DNA of 64,000 nt from Bacteroidota bacterium (lineage in GTDB: Bacteria > Bacteroidota > Bacteroidia > Flavobacteriales > Schleiferiaceae), in the NCBI GenBank assembly GCA_003045865.1, contig PZPB01000002.1, forward strand, positions 16,989-80,988, read 5' to 3'. How positions within the stretch are numbered: position 1 is the stretch's first letter; every line of letters begins with the position of its first letter. Under the pieces are notes generated by a model. That model made no database searches. It saw nothing but the letters and a program-made list of their open reading frames with translations, and was not told the origin of the DNA. The position numbers were made by a program, and so were the translations under genes. Below are positions 38,601-46,269 of this stretch, piece after piece.

Positions 38601-40537
38601 TGGGTGGCGTCGTCGATTTTTAAGTTGCCCACGATTTCAATCAAGAGGTCGAGCTCAGCTGAAATCTGGATAATGTCTTCCGCTAAGCGATTAAGCTCCG
38701 TTACCTTTTTTGCTTGGTCGAGCTCTTGCTTAAGTTTTTCCGTTTTTAGTTCATAAGGTTCTAGCGCTTCCTTACGGAGAAGGTAATTCAGAGTGGCTTT
38801 CGATAATTGATCGTTAACCTCACTTAACTCATTTTCTAAAGCTTCAATGACAGCAAGGTCGCTGTACCGCAGATCTTTTAAAGCAATTACTTTCCCCTTA
38901 TTCTCTCTCAGTAGGGCGAGGCGATTAACGTATTCGTCAATATTTTTAGCCTGACTATTTTTTATTTTAGAAATGGCTTTATGGGCCTCTGCCATTACGC
39001 TGGCACTTTCGGCTGCCGTGTGCGCTTTTATTTTCAGAACCTTTTCATATTCATCAATGGCTGCCGTGGCTGTGCTTTTTATAGCTTCAATGGGTTGAGA
39101 GATCTGTTCTACTTCGGCATGGTCAATCCAGTGGTAGGCATCGATAATGCCAGTGCTTTGCTTGCTTAAATCTGTGTATAAGTTAGCGTAGCGATCATCC
39201 TTGCCAATGAGTTTAATAAGCTCACTGCATTCGCTCATCAGGCGCACAATTTCTTTATTGCCAATTTTATAAATGTAAGAATCGCTTTCTGCTTCCACCA
39301 CGTGGTTAGGCGAGTAAAAGGGGGTTTGCCAAATTTGGATGAGATGTACTCTTTTTTGCTCCTCTTCGGCCTTAAAGAAAATAAGCTCACCGCTTTCAAA
39401 TAGGGTATAGCCATTGCAAATTATCGGGGTAGCAACTTTCTGATCTATAATGTTATAATTCAGTAAAATATAAACACCACTCTCGCCTTGGTAAAAGATA
39501 TAAAGGTAATCCTCGCCGTTTTGAGAGGCTATTTTCCGCTCAAAAAGCATATTGTTGAGCTGAATATCGAAGAGCTTTACTTCCCCCGTTTGGATATAAT
39601 AACCCTTGGCGAAAATAATTCCCTGATTATCGGGTAGTAGAACACAAGAATCTTCCAAGGCGTCCATGCGAGCACAGGCTTGAATTTTCTCATTGTAAAC
39701 TATGTAGCGAAAATCCTTTTCTTTATAAGGTTTTACCTTAAGAGCGATAAGGTTGCCAATAATGGCAAAGTAAATTTCCGCGTCATCTAGCGTTTGGTCT
39801 TTGTCTTCAACGGGTTCGCTGTAGATGCCTTTACCTGTATCGGTATTGTCTTCAATTTTTAGAGTAAGATCGCCGCCGGTAGTTTCAATAAATACGCGAT
39901 CCTTAATAGAGATGTGAGGGTGTAAACCTTTGCGATGCATGTCGCGACTAATCTTTTCCCACGTGAATTCGTGCTGCCTAGGGTATTTAAATTCATGGTC
40001 GCTACGGTTACCCGCATATTGATATTTACCATCGATAAGCGACCATTTGAAAGTCTTTATATCATTCGCGCTTTTCCCCACTCGAAACACCATAAAGATG
40101 GCATTGCCGCTGCGGGCAAATTTGCTGAAAACCGTTTCGCGGTAATATTGGTATAGATTGGCAAAATCTAGTAAAAACTGCTCATTATCTAGCAGTGTTG
40201 ATTCGCAGGGCTTAAAGTTTTGGCTTTCCTCTTGAAAGTGATAGGTGCTAAAAACATCATTTACATGGGTTTCGCTTTTCAGGCCCATGTGCACATTGTA
40301 GCCGAACCAAAAATAATTGTCGCCTATTGGAATGATATCGCGGGCTAGGCAGTTGTTTTCCGTGCTAATCCTTTCCGTCGCTTTTAGCTTGGTTTCGGTG
40401 GCTCCGAAAACGTTTTTGCGCGCCGCGTTTAAGCGCTGCAAGCGTTCTTGTAAATCGGCAGAATGATTGCGCAAACGGTCACGAATTACCTCGTAACTAC
40501 CTATTTCAATATTTACTTCTTGATTTTCTTGAGCCAT
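35606..40537 (-). CDS. Giant coiled-coil AAA+ 'DNA repair ATPase' family protein (DUF3686-type)
   Basis: 1643 aa; Walker A SPPGYGKTTLMEYIANRLG, Walker B NVMIYIDDIQHCNP, long central coiled coil. Confidence 0.85.
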   Translation of the reverse strand: MAQENQEVNIEIGSYEVIRDRLRNHSADLQERLQRLNAARKNVFGATETKLKATERISTENNCLARDIIPIGDNYFWFGYNVHMGLKSETHVNDVFSTYHFQEESQNFKPCESTLLDNEQFLLDFANLYQYYRETVFSKFARSGNAIFMVFRVGKSANDIKTFKWSLIDGKYQYAGNRSDHEFKYPRQHEFTWEKISRDMHRKGLHPHISIKDRVFIETTGGDLTLKIEDNTDTGKGIYSEPVEDKDQTLDDAEIYFAIIGNLIALKVKPYKEKDFRYIVYNEKIQACARMDALEDSCVLLPDNQGIIFAKGYYIQTGEVKLFDIQLNNMLFERKIASQNGEDYLYIFYQGESGVYILLNYNIIDQKVATPIICNGYTLFESGELIFFKAEEEQKRVHLIQIWQTPFYSPNHVVEAESDSYIYKIGNKEIVRLMSECSELIKLIGKDDRYANLYTDLSKQSTGIIDAYHWIDHAEVEQISQPIEAIKSTATAAIDEYEKVLKIKAHTAAESASVMAEAHKAISKIKNSQAKNIDEYVNRLALLRENKGKVIALKDLRYSDLAVIEALENELSEVNDQLSKATLNYLLRKEALEPYELKTEKLKQELDQAKKVTELNRLAEDIIQISAELDLLIEIVGNLKIDDATQSVKIIDAISTLYAQFNRISAQLKNRKKELLSLEGEAEFKSQIKLINQGLTNYLNLADSAEKCDEYLNKLMVQLEELEAKFAAFDEFIEIIAEKREELYGAFDSKKVQLNEALNKQTLSLQKSGGRIINGIQKRLAKLKNEGEMRTFFASDLMIEKVRGIAEQLLSLGDSVKADDLLSQLKTSYEDALRQSKDKQELFVNGENIIQLGKHQFNVNTQSIDLSIVYKDENLYYHISGTNFFEALQSEAIEATRSVWDQSLKSENAQVYRAEYLAYHLFLEAQNGKDEETKTLEELHLLNDSDLQEYVQLKMGRKYDEGYVKGVHDKDAMLILKALLKLHFSIGLLRYSSNARCLAYLFWKREISSEVREKWDENMRIIRSILKIFPQSKSFVNSIAELKNDIQSLPLKLDWVDDKVREDAAHYLFYLLSSEQKLAFSLSAWDLSEQFELHLKKNRWTKDYELSLKNEKDKKGKSFQTILSWLKAYQNQGTSKPFSEEVMREASILLMDKTLALDEHQKVILSEKIEGLEGDHPSLEKGQTTLHYPHFMEKLHGFESTTVQDFLRFQKLKKDLLADQKKELRLQEFKPKVMSSFVRNQLLDEVYLPLVGDNLAKQMGAAGANKRTDLMGMLLLISPPGYGKTTLMEYIANRLGLVFMKINGPAIGHEVTAIDPSVAPNSAAREELEKLNLAFEMGDNVMIYIDDIQHCNPAFLQKFISLCDAQRKIEGIYKGVSKTYDFRGRKVAVVMAGNPYTESGDKFQIPDMLSNRADIYNLGDIIGGKAEAFENSYLENSLSSNPSIAKLKDQNSKDFKILVQAIESGDTSQISLEGKHSSEEIKEYLQLLQKMLRLRAVILKVNKQYILSAGQAEEYRTEPPFKLQGSYRDMNKMVEKLSPIMNEEELETLILSHYENESQSLSSAAEFNFLKLKELLDLMSEDEKKRKKEILAVFSRQQRMKSFGGNQIAPIIDQMARMGTGLDELVQIFSHYQQMKNKNNEPI

Positions 40538-40573
40538 ACAAAATTAGCTTGAAGCGGTTGATTTTATTTAGAA

Positions 40574-40597
40574 AGAGCGCGCGGTAAAGCGCGCTCT
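40574..40597 (-). other. Intra-operonic GC-rich hairpin
   Basis: agagcgcgc-ggtaaa-gcgcgctct between flotillin stop and AAA+ start codon. Confidence 0.7.
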
Positions 40598-40611
40598 ACT
40601 TGGCTTTTGTT

Positions 40612-42792
40612 TTAGTCTTCGATGATGCCAAAATCGTCGGCGCTGCTATTGCTCAAATTGTTTTGTTTGGCAAAATTTAGCATTTGTTCTAATACGCTGC
40701 GTTTCTTACTGTCGTCCGTACTATTGATTAGTCGGGTAAGGAAGGAAGCTACACTAAGGTTTCTAAGGTCCTCGGTACTAATACCCGATTCTTTTACAAT
40801 ACCGCGTACTTTTTCTAGTAGGCTTGCGCCAGATGGGTCATTAAGAAGCTGATCTTTCACCTGAGTAAATACTACCGAATTATCAATGCGACGGTCCATG
40901 GCTTTTCCAGAAGTAATGGCGCCTACGATCTTATCAAAGAAGACATTTTCACCCCCTACGATATCAATTTTAGCACTGCGTAATGCTTCCGATAAAACTT
41001 GAGCTTGGGCATCGGCAATATCTTTTTGGATATGGATACCCGCTAATTCTACCGATTTGTCTTTATCGAGACGTAGTTTAAACTCTTCGTGGTCTTTACC
41101 AGCATCATTTAAGGTTTTCATAGCTTTGGCCTTGCGGTCAATTCCTTCCGCTTCCGCAGATGCTTTTTCCAGATTCACTAGCGCTTCGGCCAGACCTTTT
41201 TCTTTTTCCGCTTCCGCTTTCTTGCGAATTACTTCCGCTTCGGCGAGACCGGTCGCTTGATTAACTTCCGCGGCCGATTTACCAATTCTCAAATCGGCTT
41301 CCGCTTGGGCTAAACTCTTCGCTTCAATACCACGAGCCTCGGCAATCGCTTGATCTTCAATAACAGAAGCTTCTGCTTCCCCTTGTTTCTCGCGGGCTTG
41401 GGCTTTGGCTTCTAATACACGGGCTTCGGCTAATCCTGCTGCTGCAAAACGAGAGGCTTCGGCTTCCGCTAAAACTTTAATGGCTTCTGCTTTTTGAACT
41501 GAGCTTTGTTGTTCGGCATCGGCATCAATGATTTTCTGCTTGGCACTAAATTCAGCGGCTGATTTAGCGGCTTCTGCCTTTTTGATTTCTTGCACCAATG
41601 AAGATTCTGCTTCTTCTTCGGCCTTAGTAATAGAGACTCTTTTTAGTCTTTCCGCTTCTGCGAAAGCACGGGTGTCTTTGATGCGCTCTTCTTCATCCAC
41701 CACAGTTTTCTCAATGGCAACACGCTCGCGTATAACTTCTTGAATATTTTTCTGTTCGGTTTCAATCGCTTTTTGCTTTTCTATCTGCGTAAGCGTAACA
41801 ATACGTTCGCGTTCGGTCGCTTCTAACTGGCGGTCTTTTTCAACTCTTTCCGTTTCTACTACTTCGGTGCGTTCTTTGTTTTTCGCGGCCACAATTACTT
41901 GACGCTCTTTATTTTGTTCACTTACCTCAATTTCTTCTTCTGTTGCAATTCTTGCTCTTTCCGATTTGAGTTTTTCCTCTTGATTTACTTTTTCAATTTC
42001 CGCTTCTTCGCGCGCTTTCACATTGGCTATTTCGCGTTTCTGTTTTTCTTCGCTCTCGGCTAACTGCCTTTCTAAAACCAAGATAGCTTCGCGCGCTTCA
42101 ACGTCTTGTTGCTTAATTATCTTTTCCTTATCACGCTGAATAAAGTTGGCTTTAACCGCTTCTCTCGCAGTGATTTCGGTGATCTTTTTAATCCCTTCTG
42201 CATCTAAAATATTATTGGGATCTAAAGATTCTAGAGGTGTTTGCTCTAAGAAGTCGATGGCGGCATCGTCGAGGATATAGCCATTGAGGTCGGTGCCAAT
42301 TATGTCTATGATTTCTCTTCTGAATTCATCGCGTTGGTTGTATAAATCAACAAAGTCGAATTTTTTACCCACGGTTTTTAGGGCTTCCGAAAACTTGGCG
42401 TCAAAGAGTAAGCGCAAGGCATCTTTAGAAGAGGCGCGGCTGCAACCTACCGATTGAGCAACGCGTTTTACATCGTCTACCATTTCGTTTACACGCACAT
42501 AAAAAGCCACATTGATGTCGGCGCGCAAATTGTCTTTACACACTAGGCCATCTTTGCCCTTGCGGTCAATGGTAATGGTGTTTAAGGAGATGTCCATAAT
42601 CTCCACTTTGTGAAGAACGGGAATGACCATCATGCCATTGAAAGACACTTTTATACCACCCACACCAGTGCGGACGAGGGCTTGGCCTTGGGAGGTTTTG
42701 TAATAGAAGCGGGAGAACATGGCGATAATCCCGAAAATTAGAACTACCGCTACAATGATCGCCACCATGCCGGTTTGCTGAAAAATTTCCAT
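40612..42792 (-). CDS. Flotillin-family (SPFH/band 7) protein
   Basis: 726 aa; N-terminal TM, QALVRTGVGGIKVSFNGMMVIPVLHKVEIMDISLNTI, then long Ala/Glu-rich coiled coil. Confidence 0.92.
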   Translation of the reverse strand: MEIFQQTGMVAIIVAVVLIFGIIAMFSRFYYKTSQGQALVRTGVGGIKVSFNGMMVIPVLHKVEIMDISLNTITIDRKGKDGLVCKDNLRADINVAFYVRVNEMVDDVKRVAQSVGCSRASSKDALRLLFDAKFSEALKTVGKKFDFVDLYNQRDEFRREIIDIIGTDLNGYILDDAAIDFLEQTPLESLDPNNILDAEGIKKITEITAREAVKANFIQRDKEKIIKQQDVEAREAILVLERQLAESEEKQKREIANVKAREEAEIEKVNQEEKLKSERARIATEEEIEVSEQNKERQVIVAAKNKERTEVVETERVEKDRQLEATERERIVTLTQIEKQKAIETEQKNIQEVIRERVAIEKTVVDEEERIKDTRAFAEAERLKRVSITKAEEEAESSLVQEIKKAEAAKSAAEFSAKQKIIDADAEQQSSVQKAEAIKVLAEAEASRFAAAGLAEARVLEAKAQAREKQGEAEASVIEDQAIAEARGIEAKSLAQAEADLRIGKSAAEVNQATGLAEAEVIRKKAEAEKEKGLAEALVNLEKASAEAEGIDRKAKAMKTLNDAGKDHEEFKLRLDKDKSVELAGIHIQKDIADAQAQVLSEALRSAKIDIVGGENVFFDKIVGAITSGKAMDRRIDNSVVFTQVKDQLLNDPSGASLLEKVRGIVKESGISTEDLRNLSVASFLTRLINSTDDSKKRSVLEQMLNFAKQNNLSNSSADDFGIIED

Positions 42793-42818
42793 AAAGAGAA
42801 TTAAAGAATGATTGGTTT

Positions 42819-43463
42819 TTAGCTAATGCTTAGGTGAGGTTCTACCAGATAAACTCCTGGTTCGTCGAGCTTTTCAATAAAAAGCACTTGTTCACCTTTA
42901 AGTACAGACTGGCTTTTCGGACTGCGGATGTAGAGTCTCAAAAAACTGCCTTGATAGTTGATTTCGGCCATGCCTTTATTGAGGTCGGAAGCAGGGCTGA
43001 TAACTGTGCCTATTTTGCCAATAATTTCCTTCTTTTTACTGTCGTCATTTAATTTTTCGAAAAAGCGGACGAAGGGTGTGGTTAGCACTTTAGAGATTAA
43101 TAGGCTCAGAAAGAGCAGAGGTATAAAACTTAGTAGTCCGAAAACAAAGCTTTCGAGGCCTAAAAAGTTATTGATGTTTATGCTTAGTAGCCATAGCGGA
43201 AGGCTCACGAAGCTCAACCAAATCATAAAAGGGATGCGGCCGAGGTTAAAGAAAACGAGCACATTATTTAACCAAGACACATCGCCGGAGACGTCTCCCT
43301 CAATCTCAAAATCTGCTTCACCATCAATGTCGATATCGAAATCTAAAAACTCGGTATCTAATAAGCCGATAATTACAATTATCCAGTAGAGAAGGATGAA
43401 GAGGAGCAATGCCGTTGGTATAGCATTGGCTCCGTTGAAAATGAGATTAAGGAATTCGTTCAT
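42819..43463 (-). CDS. Membrane protein with C-terminal OB-fold (NfeD/YqiJ-like)
   Basis: N-terminal TMs, C-terminal IIGKIGTVISPASDLNKGMAEINYQGSFLRLYIRSPKSQSVLKGEQVLFIEKL; adjacent to flotillin. Confidence 0.8.
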   Translation of the reverse strand: MNEFLNLIFNGANAIPTALLLFILLYWIIVIIGLLDTEFLDFDIDIDGEADFEIEGDVSGDVSWLNNVLVFFNLGRIPFMIWLSFVSLPLWLLSININNFLGLESFVFGLLSFIPLLFLSLLISKVLTTPFVRFFEKLNDDSKKKEIIGKIGTVISPASDLNKGMAEINYQGSFLRLYIRSPKSQSVLKGEQVLFIEKLDEPGVYLVEPHLSIS

Positions 43464-43473
43464 GATTTATTTT

Positions 43474-44202
43474 TTATTCACTTTTACTATCGTCGGCTTT
43501 GTTCATGCCTAAGCGTGCTTTTAGAGCGGCTAGTTCATCGCTAACTTGACTAGACTTGGCACCGTCAAGGGCTTTGTCGATTTCTTCATCAACCGAGCGG
43601 CTTTCGTTGGCAATATCACCGTAGCTTTCGGCTAGAGCTTCTTCTTGCTCAACTTTTTCTTTCATGCGCTCTAGCATGCTAACGGTACCTGAGCCATCGA
43701 TTTTAGACATTTGTTTATTAATGTTTACGGTAGCGGAGCTCACTTTAACTCTGGCTTTCAAAGTTTTCAGCTCGTTTTCGTACTGGCTAATTTGCTGACG
43801 GAGTTTTTTAATATTCGACTCCATGGTGCTTATGTTGCCGTCGAACTTATTCTTGTCGGCTAAGGATCGTTGAGCTTGCTCTTTGTTTTCGTTTTTCTTA
43901 GTTAAAGCTTCGTTGGCAAGACGTTCTGCCTCTGCCATTTCCATTTCACCTTTTTCGGCGCGTTCCAGCAGCATAATTGCTTTCTTTTCGTAGTCTTTAG
44001 CCTTGCTTTCAAAATTGCTTTGATCATTACGAGCCCGAATGCTAAGCGCTTTGATTTCCGCCAAAGCGTGCAGTGCTTTGTCTAAATCCATTTTTAAGTC
44101 ACGGATACCCTGCTCCGTCATTTTGATAGGGTCCTCTAATTTGTCTAGAGCAGAATTGGTTTCGGCTTTACCGATGCTAAAAAGTCTTCTTAAAATATTC
44201 AT
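43474..44202 (-). CDS. PspA/IM30 family protein
   Basis: Start at MNILRRLFSIGKAETNSALDKLEDPIKMTEQGIRDLKMDLDKALHALAEIKAL. Confidence 0.92.
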   Translation of the reverse strand: MNILRRLFSIGKAETNSALDKLEDPIKMTEQGIRDLKMDLDKALHALAEIKALSIRARNDQSNFESKAKDYEKKAIMLLERAEKGEMEMAEAERLANEALTKKNENKEQAQRSLADKNKFDGNISTMESNIKKLRQQISQYENELKTLKARVKVSSATVNINKQMSKIDGSGTVSMLERMKEKVEQEEALAESYGDIANESRSVDEEIDKALDGAKSSQVSDELAALKARLGMNKADDSKSE

Positions 44203-44215
44203 TGTTGTGTTTTTT

Positions 44216-44611
44216 TTAATGTTTTGAAAATTTGATGAGTTCGTCCGAGTATTCACTTAAGAGCATTCCTAAGCTATTAATGGATCCTTCTAATTCGTTT
44301 GCGTCAAGGTTTTCTATTTGTAAGGTGTCGCGGAAAATAACGCGGTTTCCAGTTTCGTCTAGGGCAAAAGCACCGTGCACGATGTCGCGGTTCTTTATTA
44401 AGAGATTTTTAAGGATCTCTTTGTCGTCGCTTTTTAGTTCGAAGAGAAATTGCTCCATAATTAGAATCGGGTCAGCACAAGCTAAAACCAAATTGCTAAT
44501 ACCAGAAGTCTCGTCTTCAATTACTAAAATTTCTTCCTCTTCATTTTGATAAACGATACTGAGGTCTAGGTCTAGAACAAATGATTTTACCTTGTCGAAA
44601 TAGCTTGTCAT
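44216..44611 (-). CDS. YjfI/DUF2170-like protein
   Basis: 131 aa; GETGNRVIFRDTLQIENLDANELEGSINSLG-type C-terminus, upstream of PspA as in yjfI-yjfJ. Confidence 0.65.
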   Translation of the reverse strand: MTSYFDKVKSFVLDLDLSIVYQNEEEEILVIEDETSGISNLVLACADPILIMEQFLFELKSDDKEILKNLLIKNRDIVHGAFALDETGNRVIFRDTLQIENLDANELEGSINSLGMLLSEYSDELIKFSKH

Positions 44612-44729
44612 TGATTTTAAGTTTTAATATTTAGTATTCTTTTTCCTGCGTTTTACGCTTTCAATATAATGCAAATTTCCGTGGAGGCGGAAGATTTTCA
44701 ACTTCTTTGTAGTAATTCATGATAATATT

Positions 44730-44775
44730 TTTAGTTTTACAAGGCTAAAGTACTAAAAAAATTAGTTTAGCCAAA
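44730..44775. promoter_or_regulatory. Candidate divergent promoter/operator: nested TTAG/CTAA dyads over a Bacteroidota-type promoter for the minus-strand operon
   Basis: GGCTAAA(44743-44749)...TTTAGCC(44766-44772); ACTAA(44752-44756)...TTAGT(44762-44766); minus strand TTTG-N19-TACTTTAG (44775-44745). Confidence 0.5.
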
Positions 44776-44801
44776 AATATTAGCAATAAATTTTTGTAGG
44801 T

Positions 44802-45566
44802 ATGTCAAGCATAGGAAAAAACATAAAGAAGATAAGAGGTGTTAAAAGTCTGAATCAGAGTGATTTTGCTGATTTATTTAATCTGAAACGTGCCAGTATT
44901 GGTGCTTATGAAGAAGGAAGAGCAGAGCCTAAATTATCTACTATAATAGAAATAGCTAATCATTTTGGCATTTCGGTGGACGATTTGCTAAAGAAGGACT
45001 TATCTGTGAATGATCTTTACCACTTTGATATCTTCCGTAAGGATTTGATAAAAGGCGCAAAACATAATTTAAGGCCTAGTAAATTACCACCTAGCCTTAT
45101 TATTATCCCATTAATTACTCAACTTTTAAAGTTAGAGTATCTAGCAGATCGCGAGTCTTTGACACAAATGGGGCAACTAAGTTTACCTCTCTCGAAAGGT
45201 ATAAACTACCGTGCCTTTGAATTAGCCGACAACAGTATGCTAGAGCAGGGTATGGGTTTCGGCGCTGGCGATATTGTAATTGCGTACAAAGGCCCGTCTT
45301 TTAACTTAAGTAAGGCAGAGCAAGGGAAGATTTATCTTTTTGAAACTATTGAAGATTGGAAATTACGTCGTTTAACGAGCGTTAAGAAAGAGCTATTAAC
45401 CATAAGTGCTACGTCACTAGATTATTACCAAGAGGAAATCCAGCCTACTGCGATAGTAGATTTGTGGCAGGTAGAGCAAGTGATAACTAAAAATATTAGC
45501 AGCGCAGGTGCTTTTCAGGAGCAAATCGATCTACTGAAAAGTGAAATCTCGAAGCTTTCGAAATAA
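44802..45566 (+). CDS. XRE-family regulator with S24/LexA-like C-terminal domain
   Basis: HTH: GKNIKKIRGVKSLNQSDFADLFNLKRASIGAYEEGRAEPKLSTIIEIANHFGISVDDLL; C-term YRAFELADNSMLEQGMGFGAGDIVIAYKG. Confidence 0.85.
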   Translation: MSSIGKNIKKIRGVKSLNQSDFADLFNLKRASIGAYEEGRAEPKLSTIIEIANHFGISVDDLLKKDLSVNDLYHFDIFRKDLIKGAKHNLRPSKLPPSLIIIPLITQLLKLEYLADRESLTQMGQLSLPLSKGINYRAFELADNSMLEQGMGFGAGDIVIAYKGPSFNLSKAEQGKIYLFETIEDWKLRRLTSVKKELLTISATSLDYYQEEIQPTAIVDLWQVEQVITKNISSAGAFQEQIDLLKSEISKLSK

Positions 45567-45575
45567 AAATGACTT

Positions 45576-46268
45576 ATGAAAAATGAAATTGCCAAGCTTC
45601 TTGAGGAGATGGAACGCTCAATAGAGGATCAATATTTATCGCGACAAGAAAGAAAGGATTTAAAGGCATTACTAAAAGAATTAAACTTTGACGATGCCAA
45701 CAATTCGTGGTTGCTGAGTAAATTTAGAGATCTAGCTTTAGAAGCGAGCGCTGATACAGAATCGCAGCATCTTTTAAGTTGGTTTTACGAAGGGGCTAAA
45801 TTAGTTTTAGGCTCAAAAGGGGAGAGTAGTGAAACTAAGGGACGGGCTTATTTCAGTCCAGGCGATGCCTGTCGAGATGCAATATTATATCAGCTTGCTA
45901 ATGCTAAGACGTCGGTTGATATTTGCGTTTTCACCATTAGCGATGATATAATTAGTGAAGCCATTTTAGCGGCGCATCAACGGGGATTGCGAGTGCGGAT
46001 TATTACCGATAATGATAAGGCCTTTGATATGGGGTCGGATGTAGATTATCTCCATGAAAAGGGAATCCCACTACGAACCGATCACACGAAAGTGCATATG
46101 CATCACAAATTCGCCTTATTCGATAGTGCCATATTAATAACGGGAAGTTATAATTGGACCCGTTCTGCGGCAAGCAGTAACTACGAAAACATTGTGGTAT
46201 TAGAAGATGCGGGTTTAATTCGCAGTTTTAAAAATGAATTTGGTCGTTTGTGGACTAGCCTCGCTTAG
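45576..46268 (+). CDS. Single-HKD phospholipase D-like protein
   Basis: KTSVDICVFTISDDIISEAILAAHQRGLRVRIITDNDKAFDMGSD...HTKVHMHHKFALFDSAILITGSYNWTRSA (HxKx4D). Confidence 0.88.
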   Translation: MKNEIAKLLEEMERSIEDQYLSRQERKDLKALLKELNFDDANNSWLLSKFRDLALEASADTESQHLLSWFYEGAKLVLGSKGESSETKGRAYFSPGDACRDAILYQLANAKTSVDICVFTISDDIISEAILAAHQRGLRVRIITDNDKAFDMGSDVDYLHEKGIPLRTDHTKVHMHHKFALFDSAILITGSYNWTRSAASSNYENIVVLEDAGLIRSFKNEFGRLWTSLA

Positions 46269-46269
46269 T

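Noticed and set aside
40622-41743. Plus-strand ORFs and apparent repetitive DNA within the flotillin gene
   Set aside because: Repetition reflects Ala/Glu heptads of the coiled coil (gct/gcg/gaa codons); not a tandem repeat array or real antisense genes.
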